Source of the DNA: Cololabis saira | Lineage: Eukaryota > Chordata > Actinopteri > Beloniformes > Belonidae | Length of the DNA: 64,000 bases | Assembly (NCBI RefSeq): GCF_033807715.1 | Contig: NC_084590.1 | Coordinates: 36,049,505-36,113,504 of the forward strand | Direction of reading: 5' to 3' | The notes under the pieces: generated by a model | The model's input: the letters and a program-made list of their open reading frames with translations, nothing else | Told to the model about the DNA's origin: nothing | Databases searched by the model: none | Program-made: the position numbers and the translations under genes | Shown here: piece by piece, positions 1 through 12,190 of the stretch | How the letters are laid out: every line of letters starts with the position of its first letter | Position numbering within the stretch: the first letter of the stretch is position 1

Positions 1-1994
1 AGACGGTCAGTGATGGTACTCATCAAGTTCACTTCAATCTCCCTCAGGCCTAAAAGAGACCCTGTTACAGCAAATTGGGAGGAAAAATAAATCCCTTTTG
101 ACAAAATAACTTCAGATTTATTGAGAATTGGAGTGTCTTCGGGTGCCTCAATGTGGCACAGGTTCCTAAACCATTTTTTTAAAAAGCTTTTGACATAATA
201 TGAGAGTGTGACCAGGCTAACAAGCTATTGTTTTAGGTATCATTGTCTTGTAGGATGACTTGATTTCAGCCGAACTTTAGCTGCGGCACAGAGGGAGTCA
301 CATTTCAGTCCAAAAACACCCCAGCACCCCTACGCTTCAGGGTTGCGATGAGTTGCTTCTGCTAATATGCTCAAACATGCACATTTGGTTTTCATCAAAT
401 GCGCCTTTGTGCAATAAGCCCAGATATCTATGTTTCAGTCACGCCTCTCCAAGGGAAGTTGCTCCAGAATGTTTGCAAGTTTGCAAACTTAAGCTGTGCT
501 AACTTTTTTTTTTGTTTTGTTTTTTTCTTTAGTTGTCCACTTGTGAATAATCCCACTGTACAATGACAGGCTCTGAATTATAAAGAAATGGCCTTATAAC
601 CCCTCACAGACTGATATCTGAAAACAGTTGCTTCTCTGAAGGTCACTGGTTAATGTCTTTCCCTCTTGGCATTGTGTTAACACACATCTGAGCGCGCCAA
701 ACTAGCAAACTGCCAAATCATCTGCTTCTTGCTGGTGATCAGTTGATTCATTTAACTTGATAAGCTGCATGCTACTTCTTGCCCTCTTAATATCTGACGG
801 GTAAGGGTACGAGTTCTTAAGTCACATTTCCCACATGTTTTATTTGTTTTTGTTAAACAAAATAATTACATGTTGTTGTTCATCTGAGGTTACATTTACC
901 AAATTTTAATACCACATGATGACTAGAAGATTTGTTTTCCTTATTAAAAAAGGTTCCTGATCCATAAAGCATATAGACATAAAATAGGGTGTACTTCCTT
1001 TTTCACATGACTGTATATACTTGGAGGGAATGGCCAAAACAGATGTTGTTATTTTCATCCGTCTGTTGATTTAAAGCATCAACCCACGATACGCTGTTGA
1101 TATTTCTTGCACTTCTACATCTGAGTTTCAATTAATAAATCTGGAAAAGGATCATAATTCCTCACACACGTCAAATCCCACATTTAACTACAAATTCCAG
1201 TCCAAAAATGTTATTGATGCGAGATGAAACTGTCTCCTTTTTTTTCTTTTTTTTTCCAAAGTTTGAATGTATTCCCCCCTGGATATCAACTTTTTATGAC
1301 TGGAAAGAGAAAAGCTTGAAACTGAATGCCTGTGACTGCAGCCTTCCATATTGTTATCATATTATTTACACTCTTATGGGTAGGACTTATGATAAAATAT
1401 GTCCCTTGCATACAAGACCGGCATTGTGGTTTAAAGATAAAAGCTAAGGGAGGTGTCTTCTTCAGACAGCCGTGACGTTGTGTACACTGAAGCAGCATTG
1501 GCAAAAACTCTCCCTCTCCCCCGCATCTAGTTTCCCAGCATATTTTTATTTCTTGTTCATAGGAAAACTCTATTTACTAGTAGTCTAAGACGTGACAGGA
1601 CTTGATGCTCGAGTCTATTCTTGAGTGGTTTTGTTTAAAGGAGGAGTAGTTGCGGAAACTCATGCAAACTCAATATGAGATCATATCTGTTGATGTGACT
1701 TTTAAGCCTGCAAGGTGTTAAAGATCATTCAAGTATGGAGACGGGATAAATACGGACAAAAGAAACTTAACCCTCCCTCTGCTCCGCGGCTACGCACTAT
1801 GTCACTCGCCACCTGCTCATTTGACAGCAGGTGTGTTCAGAAAGTACCAGGTTCTGCTCTGACAACCCCAGTGTGTGTCCTGTGGCCTGTAAGCCTCCCT
1901 TTTTTTTTGTAAAGGTGGAGCATAGTTCACTAAGACCATTAAATATATTTTGTACATCAATAGTACACTGTTTGTGTGCACACAATCCCCGCAG

Positions 1995-2645
1995 AAATGG
2001 ACAAAGCTGCTGAAATGAAGCGGAAAGAGGCCAAATGCTGGTTTCGTTTCAGGAATGTCGGCGTTTCTGCCAAAGCTCTGTACCTATTCATCTTCTCTCT
2101 TTTCATCTGTCATATAATTATGGTGTTCGACAAGAGCCAGAAGTATCTGGCTGTGTTTCCAATAAAACAGAGGTGGGAGCATTAAGCTAAATAATTATTG
2201 TTTAAGAAAGTAAAAATGCACCCTGACTCTAAGAGAAAAAAACGAGACTCAAAGCAAGAGGCATAGTTGGGATTATTGCCTCTCTCTCTCTGTCTGTCTG
2301 TCTGAGTTGCACTCATTGCAACTGAAAGCTCAAATCTCTCTCCTGCCCACTTCGCTGTGTGGCCGGAACCCCTTGAGAAGCAAAGGGATCTTCATCACTT
2401 GATCATTCCCCATCGCCGCTTTGTTTCTCCAGGTGTTCGCCTCTGAGCAGTCGGGATGAACTGCAGACGGAAACCTTCTCCATAAATATGTTCAAGAGAG
2501 AAAAAGTGGACGTGAAACATGTAAGCCAGAGCTTTCCGGGAGGCTGTCAGAATTCTCAGAGGAACTTAATAATGGACCTCTGCTTTTCCCACAGTGGGTT
2601 TCATTTAAATTTGAGATACTGGTGGTGTGTGAGGAGTCCTCTTAA
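1995..2645 (+). CDS. candidate small spliced gene: type II membrane protein of unknown kind
   Basis: I do not recognise this protein. Three blocks with usable splice signals join in frame: 1995-2172 (acceptor cccgcag, ATG at 1997 in context GAAATGG, donor gtggga), 2433-2520 (acceptor gtttctccag, donor gtaagc) and 2595-2645 (acceptor cttttcccacag, TAA at 2643). The result is 104 residues: a basic N-terminus, one hydrophobic segment (about residues 27-44) and a luminal or extracellular tail with CSPLSSRDELQTE. Codon choice favours G/C at third positions, unlike the surrounding AT-rich intron. Introns of 260 and 74 nt are typical for fish. Against it: short blocks, no known family, and the last block may continue elsewhere. 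It would be nested in nxn intron 1, on the same strand. Confidence 0.3.
2279..2305. repeat. (TC)n(TGTC)n microsatellite
   Basis: TC repeat running into TGTC units, inside the first intron of the candidate nested gene. Confidence 0.8.
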
Positions 2646-5600
2646 CTTTTTTTTGTTGTGGTGGGAGAGAGAACCTGGGAAGGGATCTGTCAGTGCAGCG
2701 TGGGGAGGAGACCTGATCCTAATGTATACTGTAATTACCGGCATCGGAGCATAATCACAATATATCAAAGCAGCATTTAAGCGTCACTTGATAACAGGCT
2801 GTTATTGGTCTGTGGGATTTTTAAAGTTTGCATGGCAGAACGATCCATATTCCTTCGGGGGATAGGGTGAAGTGTACATTTTTCTTGGTCTGCTAATGTA
2901 TTTTTCCTTTGTCCATTCTTGGGGACTGAAAGCAGAGCCAAGTAAAATAAGTGCAGTGGTTTCGAAGTCCTGAATACATCAGCAAAAAACGGAGTACTTT
3001 ATGTAAGTTTGTGGATTGAGATAGCAGACTGCGTGGCTTTTTGTGGCTGGTGAGCTGCCTGCGGAGGGATGGGTACAACATGTGTCCTTGGAATATATTA
3101 GCTAATGATGCAGTCCGGTTTCCCCGATGTGACCCGTTTGAACTGAAGTCGTGGTTAAGTTGGGACTCTGAGGTTGGAATTTTTGTTTGTTTTGTTTTTT
3201 GTTGGTACATGATGAATAAAGTCAGGCTGCAAAGCCAGACTAAAGTGGAGTGCTCAAGGAATACGTTTTTGTGGTCATGTTTGAGAAGTATCTATTAAAG
3301 GCTCGTTCTGTAAAGACGATGCTAGTAAAGAGAATATGAGCTTCAAAAGCTATGCTTGGGTGTCACGTAAGACAACCTTTTCACGTTGTTTGTTGTCACC
3401 CAAGTCTAAAAATATATCAGTTCAGTGAACCGTTCAGATTTGTAGAGTACTGTGACATCACAGATCTGATCTGGGGAGAATGTTCCTACTATCTGCTGTA
3501 CCTGGGGAACTGGGAAGCACAAAAGCTGTTACACTGATTTAAGAAGACACAAAGAGTAAATATTCTTACCGTACAAGACGAGCACTTTGCTAAGGAATGC
3601 TGCAGCTGATATTTACAGATGATTACAGCAGGATCTCTGACCTCAAGTTTTGAATGGATTAGTTCTGGGGACAACAATGATGAATCTTATGGGGAATAGT
3701 TAAATGTTGGACATAAGATGTTGCCATCAATTCATAGATGGGTTGTGATGTCATGACATCTAAAATGAATTTTTTCTCATAACAAACAATGTAAAAAAAC
3801 ATCAATTCTCAACCACGTATTTAGGTTTTGGGCTCCTTGTACTGACAACGCAATGGAAAATATATATTCCTTTGCTGTCTTTAGTCATACAGTAGATCAT
3901 TTTGGATGCTCACTCGTGCGACCTGGAGGCGTCAGAGGTTTGTAGAATCAAATGACATTTCCTTTTAAGAGGGTTTTGAACACAGCTCACAGAAGAGCAG
4001 GTGGAGTGACGTTAAGATGATGACTCAATTGACGTAAACCAGCTGCCATGAACGGAACTGAGAAGACTTGGTTGAAAACGGTGCTTTTGTAAAGTATCTC
4101 TGTGGTATTTCAGTCAAAGCATTTCAAATGACCTCAAGAAGCTGAGTCAGATGTGAAAGATGGGCATATTATGTGACATTTTAAGCCCAGTTTCAGTTGC
4201 CCAGTCTTCACGTTTTTCTGCAATGCAACCTTATTTAAATTCTGGGAAGGAAATGATGAATTTTCAATGATCCGCAACACCTTTTGATCCTAAAATTGCA
4301 GTCATTAGATGTCACAATATTCCTTTTTAAAATACCTCTGATTGCCATTCTTTTGATGTTCATTCACACATCACACAACGTTAATTATGAATGCAACTTC
4401 TGATTTGGAGCTGCTTCTATGCCATGTTATACCACTACTCCCGCTCTTCATGCAAACGCTTCCTTATCTAGATGACGGAAATCTGTTCCAGCTACAGTAT
4501 GTTTATATAGAAGCCAGCGGGAAATATGCTTCTGCTGGTTTTGGGGTTTAGCGGCGCAGGCGACGGTTAGTATCGTTTGTGTACTTGGCACGGAGTTGAA
4601 AGACTAAGAGGAGAAACAACGGTCTCAGGCCTACTTTTGTGTTTGCAGTGGTGAAGTGTGAGCAGCTGTTGCAAGATGCCAGCATGAAGGCTGAAATAAT
4701 TGCTGCAGGATGCCAGCACAGTCAGCGCCACACAGCCACAGCTGTTTCCTGTTGCTGTTGAAAGAATGTCAAAGGATGTAATCATGCTCAGTGATTATTA
4801 TTATTGTTGTTGTTATCATTGTATTTTTTAAAGCACAACTACCAAGCAGGGATTTGTTTACCTGTTGGGCTGCTGTGCAAAGTGAATGGATTTTAGTTTT
4901 TCAGAAACTTTGACCTGAATGGGAACAGACACTTTACTGTGTGGACAAGATTTTAATATCAACCTCAAGGCCCTCGGGCAGGGACTGGTGCACCCTCTCA
5001 TACAAGTGTGCTATGTTTTTATTTATTTATTATTTAAATCTTTTTCTTTCCCTGGACTCCAGCCACAGCAATGTCCCTTTTCACCAACATAGAAGAGAAC
5101 AGGGCAGATAAAGTGGGGCAGTTTTCTTCCCATTTGTGCTCCAACTGCTGCTTTAATCCACTCGTATTTGTTTTTATTTATTTATTTTAAACATGGAGAT
5201 TACTTTTTCTTTCTCAATAATGTGCAAAAGTGCATAGCGCTCCCCAAAACATGTTATTATAATCATGAAACATGCAGAATTTAATTTGCAAATGATTTGT
5301 AGGCTGGCTGATTGGAAGATTCAGTGTTCTGTGAAGTGGCAAATTTAGCATTTTGTTTCTCTGCCTTGGCTGGTTGCACCACCAGTTTCTGACAAGACTT
5401 GATACACAAGCTAATAAATTATGTTTATTTTGTATTGTGCATCATTTTAAAGTTTTCATCAACTTGGATGTAAATCAGACATTCATGCATCCAGATAAAC
5501 TACTTCATTATGACGTAAAGCAAGGTCTGATCTTATTTAACACTATAAGTAAACAGAGATGCAGAGTTACTGTTACCGGACCGGCTGAAGTAAACTAAAA

Positions 5601-7789
5601 CCAATAAAAGAAGAGCAAAGACAGAAGTTTCTTTTTAAAACACAACTGGTGGTTGGTTGAAATTTGAAATGTTACGCAATATCAGGTCTTTCACTGGCTG
5701 CAGCTAATGGAGAATATGTGTTTTTCACCGTCCACTGCATCCTGTCATGTCACAAATCTCTAGTGCTTTTAAGAGCAGGACACATTCATCTTTCAAGCCT
5801 CAAACCCAAGGTCTTTCTGATAATTGCATTTACAGACATGGTGGGTTTTTGCCTCTCAGAAACATCCTCCTGCCCAATTATTTCCCAGATGAGCACTCTG
5901 TCATCACAGGCTGCCAAATGCAGCTGCTGGGAAAAATGGAAGCGCTCCAACAGGCAATCGCTTTGGTTGGAATTATGCTAAAAAGGCAGTTTGGATTAAA
6001 ATGGCATTGTTTCCACAGCATGTATGGCTTTTTTTATTTTTATTTCATTTTATTATTTTATGCAGCTCAACTGTTTATGAGCAAACCATTACTGTTCAGA
6101 TTATTTCCTGTTATTTGTCAGGAACGTGAGTGTGTTTCAGGAGTGCGTTCCACTCATCCTGCACACTTTCTCAGGCTCTGACAAAAGCCTCTGCATTGCT
6201 GGCCCCTCATAATCCTTTTTACACCCCCCAAATTCCCCCTTAGTCCCACCACCACCACTACACACACACACACCCCTCCAGACACCCCTCTGTGCCATTA
6301 ACTTTATGCCAATCAGTCTGAGCACTTAAATTGGAATTTTTCTACTTTAACAAAGCTGCTTAGGTTTAAGTTTGAATACGAAAATCTTTAAATATTTAAA
6401 TATCAAACACGACATGACGTTGAATTATAGATTGACAATCCAAGCAGCACAGCCAGAGAAAAAATAGTTTTTTATTTTATTATTTTGCACCTTATTTGAG
6501 CTCTGTGATGGGAGCTGGCTTGTTTTAACACCACAGGTGAAGTTCCACAGCTCCTTCGTGCGTCTGTTTTGTTTCTGTTTATTTGTCTTTTTTTCAAGGA
6601 AACAAAAAAGCCTGGATACGATCTGTTTGCCGGGTCCCCTGCTCCGCTTTGATATCGGTTAGTGTTTACCACTGGATTTTAAAATGGAAACCACAGAGAC
6701 CTACAGGATGCTGACAGAAAAAAAATAAATAAATAAAAGCACAGACCTGAGACAGGTTTTTATTTTTCTGCTTTTTTTTCCTTTTTTCTTTTTTAAGAGT
6801 AATTTTGCAGTCAACCCTGTTTTTTGTTTGTTCCATCTTTATAAGATGGACTCGGAGGGGGTTTCAAGTGGATTTTTATTGGAACGTCTCGAGCACTTTA
6901 GGTTAAAGGTCTGCAGTTGAGAGGCTTCTTATCAGGCAGGGGGTCTGCAGATCTTTTCCTTTCAGAGAAGATGATCTGTCACCCAGTTGTACCTCTCGCC
7001 TGTTCCATTGTTGATCTTGTTCATCTTTCAGCTTCATTAAAAATGTAGTTATTCACTAATGTACCCCTTCATGCATTAAAACGCCTTTTTTCTTCCTCAA
7101 TAAAGTAAGTGGCGGTGATGGGTGGTAATTGTAGGTCAAGGGAGGGCACTGCAGTGGCAGTGAACTTAAGGGGGTGAAGCTGGGACTCAGCCCTGTCAAT
7201 AGTGGGATCTTGAAGCTACACTGGTTAGGAAGGCAACCCCTGCAGCTGTCAAGCCTCGTGCCAATCGCACGACGACTGATCTTTTAATTTCATCCCTTGC
7301 TGAGTGACTCCCGCCCTCTGCCCCGCTCCAGAAAAAACCTCTGTCACTCAAGCCGAATGAGCTCGGGAGCAGTGAACCGGCGGCTCATTTAAAGTTAGTG
7401 ATGCTACATGGAGTTGATATGCTTGTGTAAGGATGCTTGCTGACATTGTGGCCACAAAGATCATCATGATCGGGTGGGTTTACGTTGCCGCAAGACAAAA
7501 CTGTTAATCTTTCTCAGGTGATGCGTGACACGGATTTTGTGCGTGGTTGGATATCGTAGGAATGCAGACCTGAGCGGCGCCTCATCAGCTCCCACGGTGC
7601 TGCTCAATGTATGCAAAGCCATCTTTTGACCGAGCCTTGTTGAGCATTGGTGCTACACAGCTGCTCTGGAGATTTACTTCCCTACGGGTCATTGCCGCCC
7701 GTAAAGTTCCTATTCAGCATGCTGCTCCCTCCCGTTGTTGTCTTCAGAATTTTTAAGGGAGCCATTGTATCCTGCTGCAGAGGTCAAGG

Positions 7790-7860
7790 TCAAATGTATT
7801 TATACAGAGCTCTTTAAAAATAACAGTCAACCAAAGTGCTTCAAGGTGAAATAGAGTTCA
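7790..7860 (-). mobile_element. short LINE 3'-tail fragment
   Basis: GGTCAAATGTATTTATACAG, then AGCTCTTTAAAAATAACA and CAAAGTGCTTCA, resembles the TTTATTTATATAGCGC...AAAGTGCTTTACA 3' tail of fish LINEs, read on the minus strand. It is short and diverged. Confidence 0.4.
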
Positions 7861-9285
7861 AAGTGGATAAATTTCTCAATTCTGTGTTTCGCAGGGATAA
7901 GTTTACAATCCGGTGTTTCCATGGTTACATCTGGCGTATAAACAGATGCGAGATAGTGGAGATGAGCTGTTGTTATCTTGGATTTTCTGTAACAAGAAGC
8001 AGAGCTGAATGATTTAGGGAAAACCTTACTGCAATTTCTCTGACAATTACAGGGATTGGGATTTGATTTGTCGTCATTTGGGAAAATGTGACACATTTTC
8101 AAAATCCAGAAGGTTAATGATAATTATCTTGTAGCTTATTCCTTGCATGTATGTCGCTCGAGACCTTGTTGTGTAAAGCACCTGAAAGAAAACAGGAATG
8201 TAATACAGTAAAGACAATTTAACTGAATTTAATTTAGACATTGTGTGAACTGACAACTACATTAATTGATTTTAACTTTGTGTGCTTATCCATATATTGA
8301 TTAGCAAAGTTGTTCATGTACTAGTGGGTGTTTTTTTATTTTTTTTGTCTGCAATGCAGGTACCTTCAGACTGAGATAATGTTAGCTCACTGAAAGAGAC
8401 CTTTGACCAGTGTATCTGCTTTATTTGTCACTCTCCTGAAAGCGCCCCTCTGTTCTGCTCATTGTGACCTAATGAAACGCAACACTGCATCGATGAAGCA
8501 GCTGTTTGGATTTAATCAAATAAACCTCCCAGGGCCTTTTCTTTCTGAATGTGAGTTTGTTCCCAGAGGAAGTCTGTTTCACTGCATAAGAGGATAGATA
8601 CCCTCATATCGGATCGATCTGTGTGACTGAAATGTAACTGTTGCAAGAAATCTTGGATGGGTGTTCCCTTTTTTTTTTTTAATTCCTGTAAGTGGAGCTT
8701 TACACAGTACTTCAGTGTAGTTAATGTTTTTCCCTGTAGCGGACACTGGTCACTATGCTCTTATTTGGAGAATTAAAAAGGATTTATCCAAGCTGAGCAC
8801 AATATGTGAGAGGAGAGAGTTTTTCCCCAACTATACCTATACTTGGGATATTTCATAGTGATTCAAGCAAATGCTGTGTTATTGATTTTTACAACGCATG
8901 GTTTTGAATCGGTTACAAAAGATTGGTTTGGTTTGGCTTCACACCCAAAGTGTGCGTTAAAATGCTGCGTTGTATTTTCCCACTTGTCAGCCTTTGTTTA
9001 CAGTTGTAGTTACGTCAGTCTTTTTACATGCCACGGCTTTTTCATGCAGGTTGGAGATTGGAGTATAATTTGGTTAAGCAGAACAATTTAAAGAGAAATT
9101 TAAAGAGAAATTTCTCTTTTTGTTTCTTTTCATATTGCAGATAATCTGGGTTTTCTGTTGGAAAGTACAGGGTAGGCAAATATAAGCTTTGGCTTCAGCC
9201 TATTCATTTTTCGGTTACAGAGTTTATTATTATTTTTTGTGTGAAACTGATGAGTGTAAACTTGTATGAAAGTGTTTTGTCATTT

Positions 9286-9308
9286 ACACACACACACACA
9301 CACACACA
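9286..9308. repeat. (AC)n microsatellite
   Basis: Uninterrupted AC repeat of about 11 units. Confidence 0.9.
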
Positions 9309-9654
9309 GTTTGAATTGCAAATAATGTAATGTAACCGAAATAAACAATTCATTCATGCAGGTTGAATTGTGTGTTACCCGTGACTGATACACCCAGTTA
9401 CAGCTTTTGGACCAGTGACACTGGTGAGTGGTCTGGAAATGAAAGAAAGTCATTATTATAACCACCCAGCAACATCCGGCATCCTAAAGTGTCACCAAGC
9501 AGAAGTGGAAACGTTTATGCATACATTTTTGGATTTTGATTCGGAAGATACTTTAGTTATTTAGCTCTTAACACATGTAAGACAGAAAAGATGGCAAAAT
9601 CACTTTTTTGTCTTTTTCTTTTTTTTTTAAACAAAAATATGATCAGTTCTGCTG

Positions 9655-9960
9655 TTAATTGCACGACTGGCTCTGGAGTGGCCTAGAAGTGGAACGGATG
9701 CAAAAGTGGCCCACTCGGAGGCCGCTACCAGCCTTTGGTCGCCAGCTTGGCCAATGTGGCCAGTGGCCGCTCATCCTCAGCAACCAGGGACAGCTTTTGG
9801 CAGCTGAATGGTGGTTTGGTTGGAGGAACAGGCCACTGAGCGGCTGCAGTTGGACTATGGTGCTGTCCACCTTCCCCAGAAGACCCACCTGGCCAGACCA
9901 CACCATCGGGCGAGTGATGAATGGCCACTCTGACAGAGCTCATCTGGAGCCCTAGTAGTT
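9655..9960. other. GC-rich island open on both strands, unassigned
   Basis: About 300 bp with 98 codons open on the + strand (from 9659) and 83, 72 and 96 codons open on the minus strand, in an otherwise AT-rich intron. Repeated GGCC and TGGCC motifs explain the lack of stops in many frames. A following stretch ends in AATAAAGACGGGCTTTAA (about 10123-10140). It may be a fragment of a retroelement; no motif confirms this. Confidence 0.3.
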
Positions 9961-11859
9961 TGAGCTTTGGCTCTAGTAATGAGAGTTTCAGATGTTGTTT
10001 GATGGCGACATTTCTGAATAGGTTCTGTGTTTGGGTTTTTTGGGTTTTTTTTTTCTGATTTTGGACTAACTGGGTTGGGGCAGTCAGGTCTTGTCAAATT
10101 AGTGTCCTTCATGAATACATAAATAAAGACGGGCTTTAAATCCACCCTAACAACAGGGGGTTTATCCAGTTCTTTCTATACAGTGTTTGTTTTATCACTG
10201 ACATGTTGTCTATACACCAAAACTATGGTGAAAGATGCATCATTGGTTATATTATGTCAATATTATGACCAACTAATATTTTATCAGTGCATTTTGCTGA
10301 ATCCGTTACCTGATACTTACTTCGTGCTTCAATCAGTAACAATCTCGAACTTTATATGTGACTGCAGGATTCCGCCTTTTAATGGGAAGGTTGAAATAAA
10401 AATGAGCGTACAGTAGTCCCCTCACACCATGCCAGAGAGAAGGGCGGAAAAAAAGGAGTATCCCTTTAAGGCTGCAGATCTCTGTTGCTAAAGGACCAGG
10501 GGGTGGGCTTGTAATGACCGTGTTAACCCACAGCAATCTTAGGTAATTACTCCGCTTATTAACATTTGAAGAAGGGAGGGTGTTGCGTTGTGAATTCATT
10601 AAAATGTGGAAGCTGTAGTTATGGGGGGGGTTGAACAAGTTCGAAAGACATGGCGTCATTGCACATCAAGTGCTCATGCTAGGAGGACCAATTAGGAGTT
10701 ATTGGTTGTCTGTGGGCCGTTATGGAATCGACCCTAGAAGCAAATCAATTATAAAGCTGAATTGCTTTATACCCCTTTTGTTTTTGTCTTCAACACTAAT
10801 TCCATGCAGCCCCAGTGCTGTTTCTTGTTTGTTTTTGTTGTATGATGTATAAAAATTGCTGACTGGATCTCCCCTTTGAAATGGTGAGGCAGGTTTGTGA
10901 GCTCATTAAAAATGGGAAAAAAATGGTGGCATTGTCAGGTCTGTCTTTTCACTTGGGGGGAAATGAGTTGGAAGGGAGAGAGGGGGAAAAAAAGAAGATA
11001 CAGTCCCCCAAACAAAAGTCCACTCTTGGCTAAACCAGTCCAGACTGGTCCATTTGCTGCACACTTTGCCAGACCACCCATACTGATCTGGTGGGCACCA
11101 CTGCTGAACTGTGAGCTCCTCTATTGGGGGGGGGGTGATTCAGCGGGACTGCTCTTTTAATTAATGGAAGAGACATCAGAACTAATCAATTAAAAGATGA
11201 AAATGCCTGATGGTTTTCAAACTGAGTTTTTTTCCTTTTGGCGTCATTGACTTGATGTTTTGTTTATTTCATGTTTTTGTTTTTGAAAATCTTTTTTCAC
11301 AACATAACAAGCAACAATACAACAAACTCGGGTTGGGTCGTCATTTTCCATCATCACCATACATCATGATCTCCACTTTCCATCAGTGTTGCTTTGACCT
11401 CAACTTTCGCAAATTCTTATAGGCAGAAATGAGGAAATGCTGGAGGCTGCGGATCCACGGACATTCCTCCTGGCTACTTTCCAGCCATGGCTTCTTTTTT
11501 TTTTTTTTACCACTTCCCTCCCACTTGTGATTCTGTGCTTTTCTACTGCTCTTCCACCCACAAATGGTTGGGGTTAAGAGTCAGAAGTACATGTTTAGGG
11601 TTAGAATAATGTTCGTGGTTAGGTCTACATGTTGCAAAATACATGGTTAGACTGTTCCAGAAATGTATAAGGATGCGGTTTAAAGACTTTTACGATTCCT
11701 GGGTCCAGAGCGGAAGAAAAGAGGATTAAGGCGGGAGTCTGGATAGTCACTGCTGAGCTTGCAGATAATTAAAAATCTGCAAATGCTTCAATCTAACTTT
11801 TACTTTCTTCAGTGCAGAATTGATGGCAGTTTATGGGCAGAAATATGTGCCACTAGAAA

Positions 11860-12190
11860 CTGAATTTGAATAATTAATATTTGAATTTGAATTGCTCAAC
11901 TTGAATAATTGCATTAAAAAACTGAATCTGAATCACACAATTTGAATTTGTATTGTTTAATTTGAATCATTGCATTGAAAAACTGAATCTGAATAGCATA
12001 ATTTGAAATTGAATTTATTAGTTTGGAACTGAATTTCTATAAACTTGAAACTGAATGTCACAATATGAAATTGAATTCAATTGTTCTGAAACTGTATTTG
12101 ATCCTCACTGAAAATTCAACTCTCTTTATACTTTCACATTCAGTTCTCACAATTCAAATTCAGTTCTTGCAATTCAATTTCAATTTACTG
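11860..12190. repeat. TGAATTTGAAT-rich repeat with 61-bp tandem duplication
   Basis: Dense in CTGAATTTGAAT variants on the left and their complement (AATTCAAATTCAGTT) on the right, so the whole is a degenerate palindrome. Two diverged units lie in tandem at about 11881-11940 and 11942-12001, sharing ATTGCATT.AAAAACTGAATCTGAAT. Probably a MITE; the ends are not resolved. Confidence 0.55.
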
